In this document: positions 19,774 through 29,982 of the stretch, piece after piece
Layout of the letters: each line of letters begins with the position of its first letter
Position numbering within the stretch: position 1 is the stretch's first letter
Translations under genes and position numbers: made by a program
Notes under the pieces: model-generated
The model's input: the letters and a program-made list of their open reading frames with translations, nothing else
Databases searched by the model: none
What the model was told of the DNA's origin: nothing
Assembly (NCBI RefSeq): GCF_000365425.1
Contig: NZ_AQOV01000001.1
Location: 2,294,001 to 2,358,000, forward strand
Direction: 5' to 3'
Source of the DNA: Methylomonas sp. MK1
Lineage (GTDB): Bacteria > Pseudomonadota > Gammaproteobacteria > Methylococcales > Methylomonadaceae
Length of the DNA: 64,000 nt

Positions 19774-20796
19774 ATGTCTAAAACTTATGATGTAGCAGTC
19801 GTCGGCGCCACGGGTGCGGTCGGCGAAACCATGATTGCCATCCTGGAAGAACGTAATTTTCCGGTTGGCAAAGTCTATGCCTTGGCTAGCGAGCGCTCGG
19901 CTGGCAAACGCATCCCATTTAAAGATGGTTCGTTGGTCGTTGAAGATTTGGCGACGTTCGATTTTTCTAAAGTGCAGATTGGCCTGTTTTCGCCCGGCGC
20001 GTCCGTTTCCGCCGAGTATGCACCCAAAGCTGCCGCCGCTGGCTGCGTGGTCATCGATAACACCTCGCAATTTCGCTACGACGACGACATTCCATTGGTA
20101 GTGCCCGAAGTTAATCCGGAAAGAGTCGCCGACTACAAAAATCGCGGCATTATTGCCAACCCGAATTGCTCGACTATCCAAATGTTGGTGGCCTTGAAAC
20201 CAATCTACGATGCCGTCGGTATCAGCCGCATCAATGTTGCCACCTATCAAGCCGTTTCCGGCACCGGTAAGGAAGCAATCGAGGAACTGGCGACGCAAAC
20301 CGCCAACCTGCTGAACGCCAAACCGGTGACACCTAGCGTGTATCCCAAGCAGATTGCTTTCAATGTGTTGCCGCAAATCGACGTGTTTATGGACAACGGC
20401 TACACCAAGGAAGAAATGAAAATGGTCTGGGAAACTCGAAAAATCCTGGGCGATGCCGATATCCAAGTTAATCCGACCGCAGTTCGAGTACCGGTGTTTT
20501 TCGGGCACTCGGAAGCCGTGCATATCGAAACTAAACAGAAAATCTCCGCAGAGCAGGTTCGCGAACTATTGGCCGCAGCCCCCGGCGTCACTTTGTTGGA
20601 CGAGCGCGAGAACGGCGGCTATCCAACCGCAGTTACTGAATCGTCTGGTAATGACGACGTGTTTGTCGGCAGAATTCGCGAGGACATTTCGCATCCGACC
20701 GGTATCGATCTGTGGGTCGTTAGCGATAACGTCAGAAAAGGTGCTGCGCTTAACAGTGTGCAAATAGCCGAAGTGCTGGTAAAAAGCTATATCTAG
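19774..20796 (+). CDS. asd: Aspartate-semialdehyde dehydrogenase
   Basis: Reduces aspartyl phosphate to the semialdehyde, the branch to Lys/DAP, Thr and Met. NADP-binding GATGAVGETM (11-20), catalytic C132 in NPNCSTIQ and the HSEAVHIE segment are seen; 340 residues is the usual size of the shorter form. It is only 5 bp after leuB, so is probably co-transcribed with the leucine genes. Confidence 0.96.
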   Translation: MSKTYDVAVVGATGAVGETMIAILEERNFPVGKVYALASERSAGKRIPFKDGSLVVEDLATFDFSKVQIGLFSPGASVSAEYAPKAAAAGCVVIDNTSQFRYDDDIPLVVPEVNPERVADYKNRGIIANPNCSTIQMLVALKPIYDAVGISRINVATYQAVSGTGKEAIEELATQTANLLNAKPVTPSVYPKQIAFNVLPQIDVFMDNGYTKEEMKMVWETRKILGDADIQVNPTAVRVPVFFGHSEAVHIETKQKISAEQVRELLAAAPGVTLLDERENGGYPTAVTESSGNDDVFVGRIREDISHPTGIDLWVVSDNVRKGAALNSVQIAEVLVKSYI

Positions 20797-20865
20797 TCTA
20801 CGCTTAGCTCTGTGTTTTATAGTGGGTCAGTAAGTACCGAGGTATTACAAGTGAAGGAAAGCAAT

Positions 20866-23862
20866 GTGAGCAATTTAACTAAAGCCTTAGCGGTTGTATC
20901 TTTACTGGCACCAGTCAGTGCCCAACCCTTAGGTATCGGCGAAATTGAATTACATTCTGCCCTTAACCAAAAACTCAATGCCGAAATCAGACTGAGCGTC
21001 GCACCGGGGGAAAACCCGGCCGATGTCACAGTGAAATTGGCCCCACCGGAAAAATTCGACCAAGCCGGCGTGGTGTGGAATTATTTCCTATCCAAAATCA
21101 AGCTAGAACCGGTAGTCCAAGCAAACGGTTCCATCATCGTCAAAGTCTCCTCTCGGGAAGCCTTGACAGAGCCGTTTCTGGACTTCCTGCTGGAAGTGAC
21201 GTGGCCGCAAGGCAGCATGATGCGCGAGTTCACATTGCTTATCGACCCGCCGACGGCTTATAACCAGCCGGTAATGCCTGTCGCGGAAACTAGCGGTTAC
21301 AGCGCCGAACCCATTGAGCCATTAGAGCGCCCGGTAAGGAAACCTCGAACCGCACCAAAAAGAGCGGTACGTGCAGCCCCTACCGACGACATTACCCCAC
21401 AAACGCCCACCAGCGGCGAATTCGGCCCAATCCAAAAATCGGACACCTTGTGGAGTATCGCAACCCAAGTGGGTCAGGAAAAAAACATTCCTACCCAAAA
21501 AATGCTGACCGCTTTATACAGAGCCAATCCGGACGCATTTAACAACGGCAATATCAATTCCTTGAAAGAAGGCGCCACGTTAAAAATTCCTGAGCCGGAT
21601 GCGATTATGAATCCGGCGCAAAGACAAGCGCAAAATGAGCGAAAAGCCACCAGTAAACAGGTCAAGCCGGAAACCGCTCAAGCCGAAACGACCAAGAAAG
21701 CGCTTGAATTGGTAGCACCCACCGAAGCCAAGGCCGCCGGAACCGGTTCGACAAAAACCGAACAAGCCGCGGCTGCCGCAGCTAACCCAGCTTTAAATAG
21801 CACTACTGATCAAGCCAGCGATGGGAAGGATTTGGAGCTACAAGCTCGCATCGAAAAACTGGAACAACAACTGGGGATGATGCAGCAATTGCTGGCCTTA
21901 AAAGATCAGCAACTGGCCACTTTACAAAATAACAAACCAGCACAGGCCGAGCCTAGCCCGCAGCCTGCGCAACCAACTCCTCAGCCGCCCGTCGTCAGCC
22001 CCGAGCCTCCAACGCCGGCCGTAGCGCCCACGCCGCAACCACCGGTTTCCGAACCTGCAGTGGTGGCACCACCGACGCCCAAGCCTATTGTTCCACCCGC
22101 GCCTAAGGTTACCCCACCGCCACCTCCACCGGTTGTTGCGGAAGACGAAGGCTTATTTGGCTCGGACGCTTATTACTGGGTTGCCGGCACCTTAGGCACT
22201 GGCATTTTTGGCTTACTGGGCTGGTTACTCTGGCGCAAACGTAAAATCGACGAGCGCACCAACACCGAAAGCATGTTCGCCTCGGCCAGCCAAATTCGCC
22301 TGCCCGATTCGGAAAGTAGCCTTTCCGTACCGATTATGGACATCAGCAGTACCGACGAATACGACGTCGGCACTGTAGGCGAAAGCTCGTTTATCAGCGA
22401 CTTTACCCCTAGCGATTTCGATGCCTTCGACACCGATCAAAATGAAGTTGATCCGATCTCGGAAGCTGACGTTTACTTGGCATATGGCCGATACCAACAA
22501 GCTGAGGAACTGATTCGTCATGCGATAAGCGAACAACCTAACCGCGACGAATGCAAACTGAAATTACTGGAAATCTATTACGCCAGTGAAAACAAAGACA
22601 GTTTTGCCAGCTATGCACAAGAACTAGCCGATGCCGGCAAACAGGCCGATAAGCCATTCTGGAAAAAAGTCACGGACATGGCTAAAGAAATTGTCCCTGA
22701 TTTAGCCTTGTTTGGCGGCAGTTTTGCCGCTACCACCGCCCCTGCCAGCAAAAGCGATACTAGCGTTGGCGTGGCGGCCTCCACGGCGGCCGATACGGAA
22801 ATTATCGATTTAGATAAAAGCTTTGCGATGCTCGACGACGACTTGTCGGATCTGGATATCGATAAGGATTTAGCGCTGGAGGATAACGGACTGGATTTTG
22901 ATTTGGGAAGTTTCGGCGGTAGCGCCAAATCGTCGGACCAAAGCAAACAAGCCGATGTAAATATCGAAAGTATCGATTTCGATCAGCCATCTGCTTCCAA
23001 ATCTGCTGCGGATACTACCGAAACCACTGAAAGTATCGCAGTTTCCAGCAACGACGACATAGAATCGTTCGACTTCGACTTTGCGTTAGATACTGACTCG
23101 GAAAAAGTTGAAGCGGATTCAGCTGCCTTGGAACTGGAATCTCTGGATTTCGCCAATTTTGCAGGAACAGGTGCAGATACTGCCTCCGGACCGGCTGACA
23201 GCACCGAGGAATCTCCTAATGCTCTGGACGCTTTGGAGAGTTTCGATTTTAACTTCGACATTGACAATGCCGACTCCGCAGCGACAGCCGATAAAGCCAA
23301 CACGGATGCAGCAAAGTCCGAGATACCAACCGATTTAGAGTCATTCGACTTTAGCGATTTCGATGACATAAAAAAGACCACTTCAGACCTGGCTGATACC
23401 AGCAAAGAAGCGTTAGCGGACGCAGACAGTTTCGATTTCGACTTCGACAGCATCACCTCCAAAGCACAAGCTGACGATAGTCTAAGCATCGAACCGGAGC
23501 TGAATTTAGAGTCGCAGTTGAAACTGGAAACATTCGATTTTTCCGATTTTGACAATATCACGCCTAAACCAGCGCAATCCTCCGACAAAGCTTTGGAAAC
23601 ACCAGCGCAATCAGGCGGCGAGTTTGATTTTAACTTCGACTTCGACACGCCAATAATCAGTACCACTGACAACAACGAGTTTGAGTTGGGAGTTTCTGAT
23701 TTGACCGATATGGACGAATTCGAAACCAAAATCGATTTGGCGAAAGCTTATATCGACATGGGCGATACCGAGGCTGCAAAATTGATAGCCGAAGATGTAT
23801 TGTCCAAAGGCTCAAAACAACAACAGCAAGCTGCACAGGCTTTACTTGACGAACTTAAATAA
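20866..23862 (+). CDS. fimV: Pilus assembly / polar hub protein FimV
   Basis: Large inner-membrane protein linked to type IV pili and polar organisation. Order: signal peptide ending near PVSAQP, FimV N-terminal domain beginning LGIGEIELHSALNQKLNAEI, a LysM-type segment (SDTLWSIA), a coiled-coil LEQQLGMMQQ region, a Pro-rich linker, one membrane helix (about 22165-22235), then a long acidic cytoplasmic part with repeated ESFDF-like motifs, and a C-terminal TPR-like FimV domain (DLAKAYIDMGDTEAAK). GTG 20866 has an AAGGAA site upstream; GTG 20851 and 20812 are alternatives. asd-fimV order is common in gammaproteobacteria. Confidence 0.93.
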   Translation: MSNLTKALAVVSLLAPVSAQPLGIGEIELHSALNQKLNAEIRLSVAPGENPADVTVKLAPPEKFDQAGVVWNYFLSKIKLEPVVQANGSIIVKVSSREALTEPFLDFLLEVTWPQGSMMREFTLLIDPPTAYNQPVMPVAETSGYSAEPIEPLERPVRKPRTAPKRAVRAAPTDDITPQTPTSGEFGPIQKSDTLWSIATQVGQEKNIPTQKMLTALYRANPDAFNNGNINSLKEGATLKIPEPDAIMNPAQRQAQNERKATSKQVKPETAQAETTKKALELVAPTEAKAAGTGSTKTEQAAAAAANPALNSTTDQASDGKDLELQARIEKLEQQLGMMQQLLALKDQQLATLQNNKPAQAEPSPQPAQPTPQPPVVSPEPPTPAVAPTPQPPVSEPAVVAPPTPKPIVPPAPKVTPPPPPPVVAEDEGLFGSDAYYWVAGTLGTGIFGLLGWLLWRKRKIDERTNTESMFASASQIRLPDSESSLSVPIMDISSTDEYDVGTVGESSFISDFTPSDFDAFDTDQNEVDPISEADVYLAYGRYQQAEELIRHAISEQPNRDECKLKLLEIYYASENKDSFASYAQELADAGKQADKPFWKKVTDMAKEIVPDLALFGGSFAATTAPASKSDTSVGVAASTAADTEIIDLDKSFAMLDDDLSDLDIDKDLALEDNGLDFDLGSFGGSAKSSDQSKQADVNIESIDFDQPSASKSAADTTETTESIAVSSNDDIESFDFDFALDTDSEKVEADSAALELESLDFANFAGTGADTASGPADSTEESPNALDALESFDFNFDIDNADSAATADKANTDAAKSEIPTDLESFDFSDFDDIKKTTSDLADTSKEALADADSFDFDFDSITSKAQADDSLSIEPELNLESQLKLETFDFSDFDNITPKPAQSSDKALETPAQSGGEFDFNFDFDTPIISTTDNNEFELGVSDLTDMDEFETKIDLAKAYIDMGDTEAAKLIAEDVLSKGSKQQQQAAQALLDELK
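22800..23670 (+). repeat. Degenerate acidic ESFDF-type repeats inside fimV
   Basis: The cytoplasmic part of FimV carries at least eight spaced copies of a short motif of the form (E/D)S(F/L)DF, such as IESFDFDF, LESFDFNF, LESFDFSDF, ADSFDFDF and LETFDFSDF, separated by 25-40 residues rich in Asp, Ser and Thr. They are regular enough to suggest a repeated binding site rather than random acidic sequence. Confidence 0.75.
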
Positions 23863-24180
23863 GCATCGATTGCAGCCGATTTTCTGAATTATTAGCTCCC
23901 GCTTTTTGGAAAAATCGGTCGCCGTTCAGTTAATTCATAGGCCGATTAGCACAAGCGTTTTATCCCCCACTTAGCACTGGCCTAATCAGAAATCGGCAAC
24001 ATAATTCACCGAGCCAAGCTGATACGGCCCAGCATTTTCACCGCAAAGCCACTTTTTTATAAATAGTTTGCAGTATCGCGTAACCTGCACTTACCAACCT
24101 GCCTAGAGCTGTTTCCGACACCAAAATTGGTGCTATGCTGGCGCATTAAACCAATCAAGACGCAATCCGCCTCATCAGAT
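23863..24180. other. Intergenic region, no feature found
   Basis: 318 bases between fimV and the radical SAM gene. I see no convincing gene, terminator or promoter; a CCGATTTT/AAAATCGG pair is too far apart for a terminator. Confidence 0.5.
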
Positions 24181-25683
24181 ATGCCCAGCATAGTTATCAC
24201 CACTCTCAACGCCCGATATATTCACACTGCTTTTGGCTTACGCTATCTCTACGCCAACATGGGCACGTTACAAACCGACACGGCTTTATTAGAATTCGGC
24301 ATCCAGCAGCGTCCGATCGAAATTGTCGAAAAACTACTGCAACAACAAGCGCGGATCATCGGCCTTGGCGTTTATATCTGGAATGTGGCGGAAATCAGCG
24401 CAGTGGTAGCCATCCTGAAACAAGTCGCACCGGACATTATCATCGTGCTTGGCGGACCGGAAGTCAGTCATCCGCCGGATTTACCGAACGTTGCCGAATT
24501 GGCGGACTATATCGTCACCGGCAACGGCGAAATAAGTTTTCCGAAATTATGCCGGCAGTTGTTGTCAGGGCTCAAACCAACAGAAAAAATCATAGCCGGC
24601 GAAATGACCGCATTGGACAACTTGGCATCGCCATATCCACACTATTCCGACACCGACATTCGTCAAAGAATTATCTACGTGGAAGCCTCGCGAGGCTGTC
24701 CATTCAAATGCGAATTTTGCCTGTCATCCCTGGATATTACTGCCAAACCGTTTAATTTAAACGGCTTTTTGCGCGAGATGGAGATTCTGTATCAGCGCGG
24801 CGCACGACATTTTAAATTCATAGACCGCACGTTTAATCTAAAAGTAAACAGCAGCGTCGCTATTCTCGAATTTTTTTTGGCACACTTGAACGAAGATTTA
24901 TATTTGCACTTCGAAGTGATTCCGGACAATTTGCCTGCGCGTCTGCAGCAGGCCATCAGCCAATTCCCGCCCGGTGTACTGCAATTTGAAGTGGGCGTAC
25001 AAACCTTCGATCCTGCCATTCAACAGTTGATCAGCCGCAAACAGGATAACCAAAAGACCGAAACCAATTTACGCTGGCTCCGGCACCATTCCAACGCCCA
25101 TATTCATGCCGATCTAATTGCCGGCCTGCCTGGCGACACCCTGGCCGGCTTCGGCGCCAGTTTTGATAAATTGTTTGCGCTGCATCCCCAAGAAATTCAG
25201 GTCGGGATTTTAAAACGCCTGCGCGGTGCCCCAATCAATCGACACACTGACGACTACCAGCTACGTTATGACCCACAGCCGCCCTATGCCATTCTCAGCA
25301 CCCGAGATATAGGCTTTACCGAATTGCAACGTGTTACACGATTCGCTCGCTTTTGGGATTTGATCGGCAACTCCGGCCGGTTTACCGCGACCTTGCCGCT
25401 CATTGTCGCCGAACAACCGTTTACCCGATTTTTACAATTTAGCGATGCGCTATACGCCTTAACAGACAGCACCTGGCAAATTGCTTTGAAGCGCTTATTC
25501 GAATTAACCTATTCGGTCATGACCGACACACTGCTTGTACCGCCCGCCGAAGCTATGGCTACATTAGACGAGGACTATCAAAGGAGCGGCGAAAAAAGTC
25601 CGCCAGCGTTCTTACAACAAGCCACAACATTGATTGCGACAAAACGTGGCGTGGCGAATAGGCGGCAAACACAACACTTATAA
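24181..25683 (+). CDS. B12-binding domain radical SAM protein (DUF4080 type)
   Basis: 500 residues. The N-terminal cobalamin-binding Rossmann-like domain (about 1-140) includes VLGGPEVSH; the radical SAM core follows with cluster motif CPFKCEFC (about 175-182), and the C-terminal part matches the DUF4080 extension as I recall it. Substrate unknown; many relatives methylate unactivated carbon or carry out ring rearrangements. ATG 24181 is chosen because the family begins at IVITTLNARYIH; the frame is open 54 bases further upstream. Appears monocistronic and convergent with the next gene. Confidence 0.85.
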   Translation: MPSIVITTLNARYIHTAFGLRYLYANMGTLQTDTALLEFGIQQRPIEIVEKLLQQQARIIGLGVYIWNVAEISAVVAILKQVAPDIIIVLGGPEVSHPPDLPNVAELADYIVTGNGEISFPKLCRQLLSGLKPTEKIIAGEMTALDNLASPYPHYSDTDIRQRIIYVEASRGCPFKCEFCLSSLDITAKPFNLNGFLREMEILYQRGARHFKFIDRTFNLKVNSSVAILEFFLAHLNEDLYLHFEVIPDNLPARLQQAISQFPPGVLQFEVGVQTFDPAIQQLISRKQDNQKTETNLRWLRHHSNAHIHADLIAGLPGDTLAGFGASFDKLFALHPQEIQVGILKRLRGAPINRHTDDYQLRYDPQPPYAILSTRDIGFTELQRVTRFARFWDLIGNSGRFTATLPLIVAEQPFTRFLQFSDALYALTDSTWQIALKRLFELTYSVMTDTLLVPPAEAMATLDEDYQRSGEKSPPAFLQQATTLIATKRGVANRRQTQHL

Positions 25684-25729
25684 CCTTGCTTGTGCTTGAA
25701 TAACATGAAGGGGCTTAAAGGTATTGAGT

Positions 25730-26587
25730 TCACCCATCCGCGCCCGGCAAGGGTCGCACGGTTGCATAACCGTCCCGATAGCTAGGGTACAAAAAGCGGT
25801 AACCCAAGGCCTTGAGCCTAGTGTTGCGGCAGCGTTTGTTTTGCGGGGCATCCAGAGCTACTGACAACGGTGAAGGCTGAGGACAAGCAAATTGTTCGGC
25901 CAACCAACTCATCACATCCCAAAGCGGAGCCGGCTCGTCGTCGGTCGCCAGATAACAAGGCTCTAAGGCTAAACCGGCGAGTTGTTTTTCCAGTAAAAAT
26001 AGCAAAACCGCCACGCAATCCTCGGCGTGAATGCGGTTGGTATAACTGGGCGGTTGTTGCTGGACGCTCTCCCCCCGCTCAGCTCGGCGTATCAACCAAT
26101 CACGACCCGGCCCGTAAATTCCGGAAAAACGCACGACGCAACTGCGATCACTCGCAGCCCACAACCGTTTCTCCGCCGCAGCCAGCCACCGGCTAGTGGC
26201 GCCAACTGGCTCAGCCACACTGGTTTCATCGACCCATTCACCGCGATTCTGCTCGTATACACTGGTTGAAGATACCATCAACCAACTGGGTGATCTTTCA
26301 GCTGCCGTAAAATGCACCAACAAATTGCTCAGACCGAGATCGTACAGAGCCTGATACTCTTCGGCCAGTCGGCTACCGGGAGCCACTATAAATATCACCG
26401 CATCAAAATTGTTCGGCAAGGAAGCCAATGACGAGGCCGATCTTATATCGGCAATAAAGATAGGAAACGGCGTTGGGATAGTTGGGGCGCTGCGCTTCAG
26501 CCCGGTTACCTGATGTCCCTGCTGATGCAAACGCAAGGCCACCGGATAGCCAATATCACCACAACCGATCACTAGTATTTTTGCCAT
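25730..26587 (-). CDS. NAD(P)-binding SDR-family protein, YeeZ-like
   Basis: 285 residues with the Rossmann signature VIGCGDIGYPVA at the N-terminus, STSVYEQNRGEWVDE as an epimerase-like active-site region, and FSGIYGPGRD. The sequence lacks a clear YxxxK in the usual place, as in YeeZ-like atypical SDRs. Substrate unknown. ATG 26587 is chosen over 26614 because the product then begins MAKILVIGCGD. Confidence 0.85.
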   Translation of the reverse strand: MAKILVIGCGDIGYPVALRLHQQGHQVTGLKRSAPTIPTPFPIFIADIRSASSLASLPNNFDAVIFIVAPGSRLAEEYQALYDLGLSNLLVHFTAAERSPSWLMVSSTSVYEQNRGEWVDETSVAEPVGATSRWLAAAEKRLWAASDRSCVVRFSGIYGPGRDWLIRRAERGESVQQQPPSYTNRIHAEDCVAVLLFLLEKQLAGLALEPCYLATDDEPAPLWDVMSWLAEQFACPQPSPLSVALDAPQNKRCRNTRLKALGYRFLYPSYRDGYATVRPLPGADG

Positions 26588-26837
26588 AGATTTTACCCTG
26601 GAGAATGTGCACACTGCCTATTATGGCCTGCCGCAGCAAGATAAATACTACAAAAATCCGTGTCTCGAACACATGCGTGCTGATTTCACTGCGTTCCCGA
26701 TTTTTGCGAGAACGAGGAATAGGTATTTTTGGAAGTCCGCCAAAACGACTTTCCTATAGTGGGATGTATTGCCGGATTCGCTCACAGCTTTGTTTAAGCA
26801 CTTCTGAACAGACCAGCCTGGAATATTCAATAGGCAT

Positions 26838-26871
26838 AAAAAAACCGGGTGGAGTACTAGACTCCAACCGG
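26838..26871 (-). terminator. Rho-independent terminator of the VPLPA-CTERM gene
   Basis: On the minus strand an 11-position stem with one mismatch (CCGGTTGGAGT / ACTCCACCCGG), 5-base loop and seven T residues lies 26 bp after the stop of the VPLPA-CTERM gene. Confidence 0.85.
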
Positions 26872-26897
26872 CCTAAAAGCCCACTGATAGCTTGGGA

Positions 26898-27404
26898 TTA
26901 AACGACCTGTTTACGACGACCTATATACAGAAAGCCCATCAATGCACTTGTCATAAACCATACAGAAGCAGGGAGAGGCACGCTAGTGACAGGGTTTTGA
27001 TTAGCAGCTGCTTTCAGATCAAATCCAAACAGAAAGCTTAAGTTGTTGGTGATCACACCGGGTTTTACAAAGGTCAACAAGAACGTATTAGAAGCGCTCA
27101 GCTCGTAATTACCGGCTTCGCTAACCCAGCCGCTTGCTGTCAACAGGCCCAATTTAAAAGGGCTAGCAGAAGCAAAGCTGCCTACACCATTAAAAGTGTA
27201 CACAGGAGCATCAGCAGCCAGATCAGCGGTAGCAGCGAAGATACCGAAGGTGTCACTTGAAGTAAATGGGAATGAACTGGAACCGAAGGAGATAAAATTA
27301 CTATCGCCGTCAGTAGCTTCCCAAATGATACCTGCTGAGCTTGCAGTCGAAACTGCAAACAGGCAAACAGCAAGCCAAAGTTTTAAAGATAAAAGCATTT
27401 TCAT
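26898..27404 (-). CDS. Secreted VPLPA-CTERM (PEP-CTERM-type) protein
   Basis: 168 residues: signal peptide 1-23, a beta-rich middle part without recognised domain, then the sorting tag VPLPASVWF followed by a hydrophobic helix and GRRK at the end. Such tags are recognised by exosortases in Gram-negatives making extracellular polysaccharide; the protein is therefore likely delivered to the cell surface or matrix. Own terminator downstream. Confidence 0.85.
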   Translation of the reverse strand: MKMLLSLKLWLAVCLFAVSTASSAGIIWEATDGDSNFISFGSSSFPFTSSDTFGIFAATADLAADAPVYTFNGVGSFASASPFKLGLLTASGWVSEAGNYELSASNTFLLTFVKPGVITNNLSFLFGFDLKAAANQNPVTSVPLPASVWFMTSALMGFLYIGRRKQVV

Positions 27405-28516
27405 GGATTGTTCCCCATTTTCACTTACGTTAACAAACGGCTATCCTTTAGCCACCTTATACTCCGAAGCCGATATCGCATAACAACATCAGCTTTAGCA
27501 GAGTTCTGTCTGCCTACAAAGAGTCTTTAACTCTCGTAAGCAGCTATTGCCGAACATTCGTTGATCGCAAGGCAATACTCAAAATGGTTAATCCCTGAAA
27601 CAGAGATCAAGTTCAATAGATGAATTGATATATTCAAACGACTTTACTGAAACGAAGCTTTTTACAAAGCCATGGCAACTACTTGAATAACCTGGCTACG
27701 CAGGGCACATAGGCCCTCCGGCTTTCTCCAGAGACTTACCCATATTTAACGTCATAAACCACTTGATGGGGGCCCCGCTACCCACCACAACTCGTTCCTG
27801 ACTCTACCGCGCAACGTAATGCGCCACAATCCATTGCTAAGACAGAAATGGCCCTTAAAATCTATGAAGAGTCGTGCATCTGTCGGACAAATCGGTTGTT
27901 CAAGACTAAAAACTGCAATAGGAAATTGGATATGCGGAGATTCTACAGCCGGCAACTTAATCCTTTATTAACAAAAGATTAAGTTTAGATTAAAGCCTTC
28001 CCGACATTAAATTCATATACCATTGATTAACACAAACTCAACGCAGCAGACGCCGGCTCGGTTTGCGGAGACCAGGGCTCGTGGGTAAGAAATATTCCAA
28101 AAATACATCACCTTGTTTATACAAGGTTCGCACATACATTCACAGGTAGCGGCAGCGAATTGGACCTACAAAACCCCAATCTGCGCGGCGCGCACGGGCG
28201 GCAGCAGCAAAAATCCGCAGAATGAAATTATCAAAGCCTTTAACGAACGATAATTTGCTGGCTGGGCTGGGCAGCCCACCAACAGTTGAAGTTTATCAAC
28301 ATGCCAACGGGACATGGATCACACCGGCTCTAAGACTTATGATGAAGATAACAAGTAAGCCCGCCCGGGAAAACTGTTTCAGAGCGCCATCAGCGTCGAG
28401 CTCAGATGGGATTTGGATTTGCAAAAAACTATGCCTCATATCCGGACTTTAAACCGGCATTTAATGCAACGATTGCGAGGGTTTTGGTCAGCCAAATAAG
28501 CAGTTCGTAATGGCTG
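27405..28516. other. Long region without supported genes
   Basis: About 1.1 kb left of the tRNA-Arg element. The short open frames (27752-27955 minus, 28222-28452 plus) have no recognisable similarity, weak starts and low complexity-free but unfamiliar products. It may include the regulatory region of the VPLPA-CTERM gene and decayed sequence. Confidence 0.5.
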
Positions 28517-28564
28517 TTATGGCGTCCCGGAGACGATTCGAACGTCCGACCTGTCCCTTAGGAG
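28517..28564 (+). repeat. Left attachment site (displaced tRNA-Arg 3' fragment)
   Basis: Identical over 48 bases to 34723-34770; includes the anticodon-stem 3' side, T arm and acceptor 3' strand of tRNA-Arg plus CCA. Beyond 28564 it diverges at once from the tRNA sequence, so it is not a functional tRNA. Confidence 0.93.
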
Positions 28565-28848
28565 TGCGCTATATTCCAAAAACCACAAAACACCGCAACA
28601 ATAGAAAATCATTTAATCAATAACTTAGGCACAATTGAGGCTTGCTGTTAGTTGTGATTTTTTGCCTGTTATTTTGATGAATTGGGACAAATTTGGGACG
28701 AAGGTATATAATCTAAGCCTAGAAACAACGCGGGCCTGAAGGTGTTACCAGCACCGACAAGCCCTAACCGATTCACTTAACGAGCAGGGTTAAGCAATGG
28801 CTAGGCACATCATATCAAATGGCCGATTGCTGTCCCATAGGCGGCAGC

Positions 28849-29967
28849 ATGGCACGAATCAAAGAACGCTTAGGTAAAGACGGCAAGCCAAACTATACGG
28901 CTGAAATCAGGCTGAAGGGCTTTAAACCCGTATCGCAGACATTTAAGCGCCTGACTGACGCTAAAAAGTGGATTCAAGACAAAGAGTCCGATATGCGGAA
29001 TGGTCGCCACTTCAATACATCGGAAGCAAAAAAACACACGGTCGCAAAGATGCTAGACCGGTATGCAACCGACGTAGCCCCCAACAAATTCAAACCTAAC
29101 GAGCTACGCATACGGGGCCCGATTCTCGAATGGTGGAAATCTGAAATAGGCTACCTTCGCCTTTCCGATTTGAGCATCACGGATTTTGTGACATGCCGGG
29201 ACAAACTGATAAACCACGGCGGCAATAAAGGCAGACCGCTTGCCGCTGCAACCGTCAAGCGCCACTTTGTCGCAATCGGTCACGTTTTGAAAATATGCCA
29301 TTTAGAATGGCGCTGGATTGAGAAAAACCCGCTCAAGGATGGCATCATTGAAATGCCAGAGTTGCCGCGCGGTATCGTTCGGTTTTTGGATGACGGCGAA
29401 TTATCCAGACTAACGGCGGCATGCAAGGAGTCGCCAAACGAATTGCTTTACCCCGCCTTTGTGTTGGCTATCTCTACAGGCATGCGGCAATCGGAAACCA
29501 TGAACCTGTATTGGCGGGAACCGGAAAGCCCGCCGACTGAAACCGCGTGGGGCGTGGTCAATCTGTCCGAGTCCTGCATCATTCTGCAAGCAACCAAGAA
29601 CGGCGACAGGCGGCGCGTACCGTTAGCCAATCAAGCTTTGGCCGAACTGCAAAAACTGAGCAAGGTTAGACGATTAGACACGGCTTTAGTCTTTCCCTCT
29701 CCCACTCACCCACATAAGCCCATCGAGCTAAAAAAGGCATGGTTGAATGCCTTACAATGCGCCGAGGTTAATAATTTTCGCTGGCACGACCTTAGACATT
29801 GCACAGCATCTTATTTAGCAATGGGCGGCGCTTCGATGGTCGATATTGCCGCCGTACTCGGTCACCGCACCCTGGACATGGTGAAACGTTACGCGCACTT
29901 GTCAGACGGCCATATTGCCGGCGTAGTCGAACGCATGAACAGCCGGATATTCGGCGCTAACCCTTAG
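28849..29967 (+). CDS. Tyrosine recombinase / phage-type integrase
   Basis: Site-specific recombinase expected to integrate and excise the element. From ATG 28849 (372 residues) it has an N-terminal SAM-like DNA-binding part and the catalytic residues R213 (STGMRQSE), H313-x-x-R316-H (HDLRH), a later GHRTLDM His, and the nucleophile Y348 (KRYAHLS). An in-frame ATG at 28819 is possible. It starts about 285 bp from the left repeat and reads towards the tRNA. Confidence 0.93.
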   Translation: MARIKERLGKDGKPNYTAEIRLKGFKPVSQTFKRLTDAKKWIQDKESDMRNGRHFNTSEAKKHTVAKMLDRYATDVAPNKFKPNELRIRGPILEWWKSEIGYLRLSDLSITDFVTCRDKLINHGGNKGRPLAAATVKRHFVAIGHVLKICHLEWRWIEKNPLKDGIIEMPELPRGIVRFLDDGELSRLTAACKESPNELLYPAFVLAISTGMRQSETMNLYWREPESPPTETAWGVVNLSESCIILQATKNGDRRRVPLANQALAELQKLSKVRRLDTALVFPSPTHPHKPIELKKAWLNALQCAEVNNFRWHDLRHCTASYLAMGGASMVDIAAVLGHRTLDMVKRYAHLSDGHIAGVVERMNSRIFGANP

Positions 29968-29982
29968 CCCACAGGAACAACC

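Noticed and set aside
22983-23729. 248-codon minus-strand frame inside fimV
   Set aside because: Antisense of the acidic Asp/Ser repeat region; Ser/Lys-rich product is a shadow of fimV.
23870-23925. CCGATTTT / AAAATCGG after fimV as a terminator
   Set aside because: Arms are about 30 bases apart and no T-run follows.
26605-26901. 98-codon plus-strand frame between the SDR and VPLPA-CTERM genes
   Set aside because: It reads through the terminator hairpin of the opposite strand and has no ribosome-binding site.
27752-27955. 67-codon minus-strand frame
   Set aside because: No start signal, no recognisable product.
28222-28452. 76-codon open frame left of the tRNA-Arg element
   Set aside because: Product has no familiar feature and lies in a region of decayed sequence; no ribosome-binding site.
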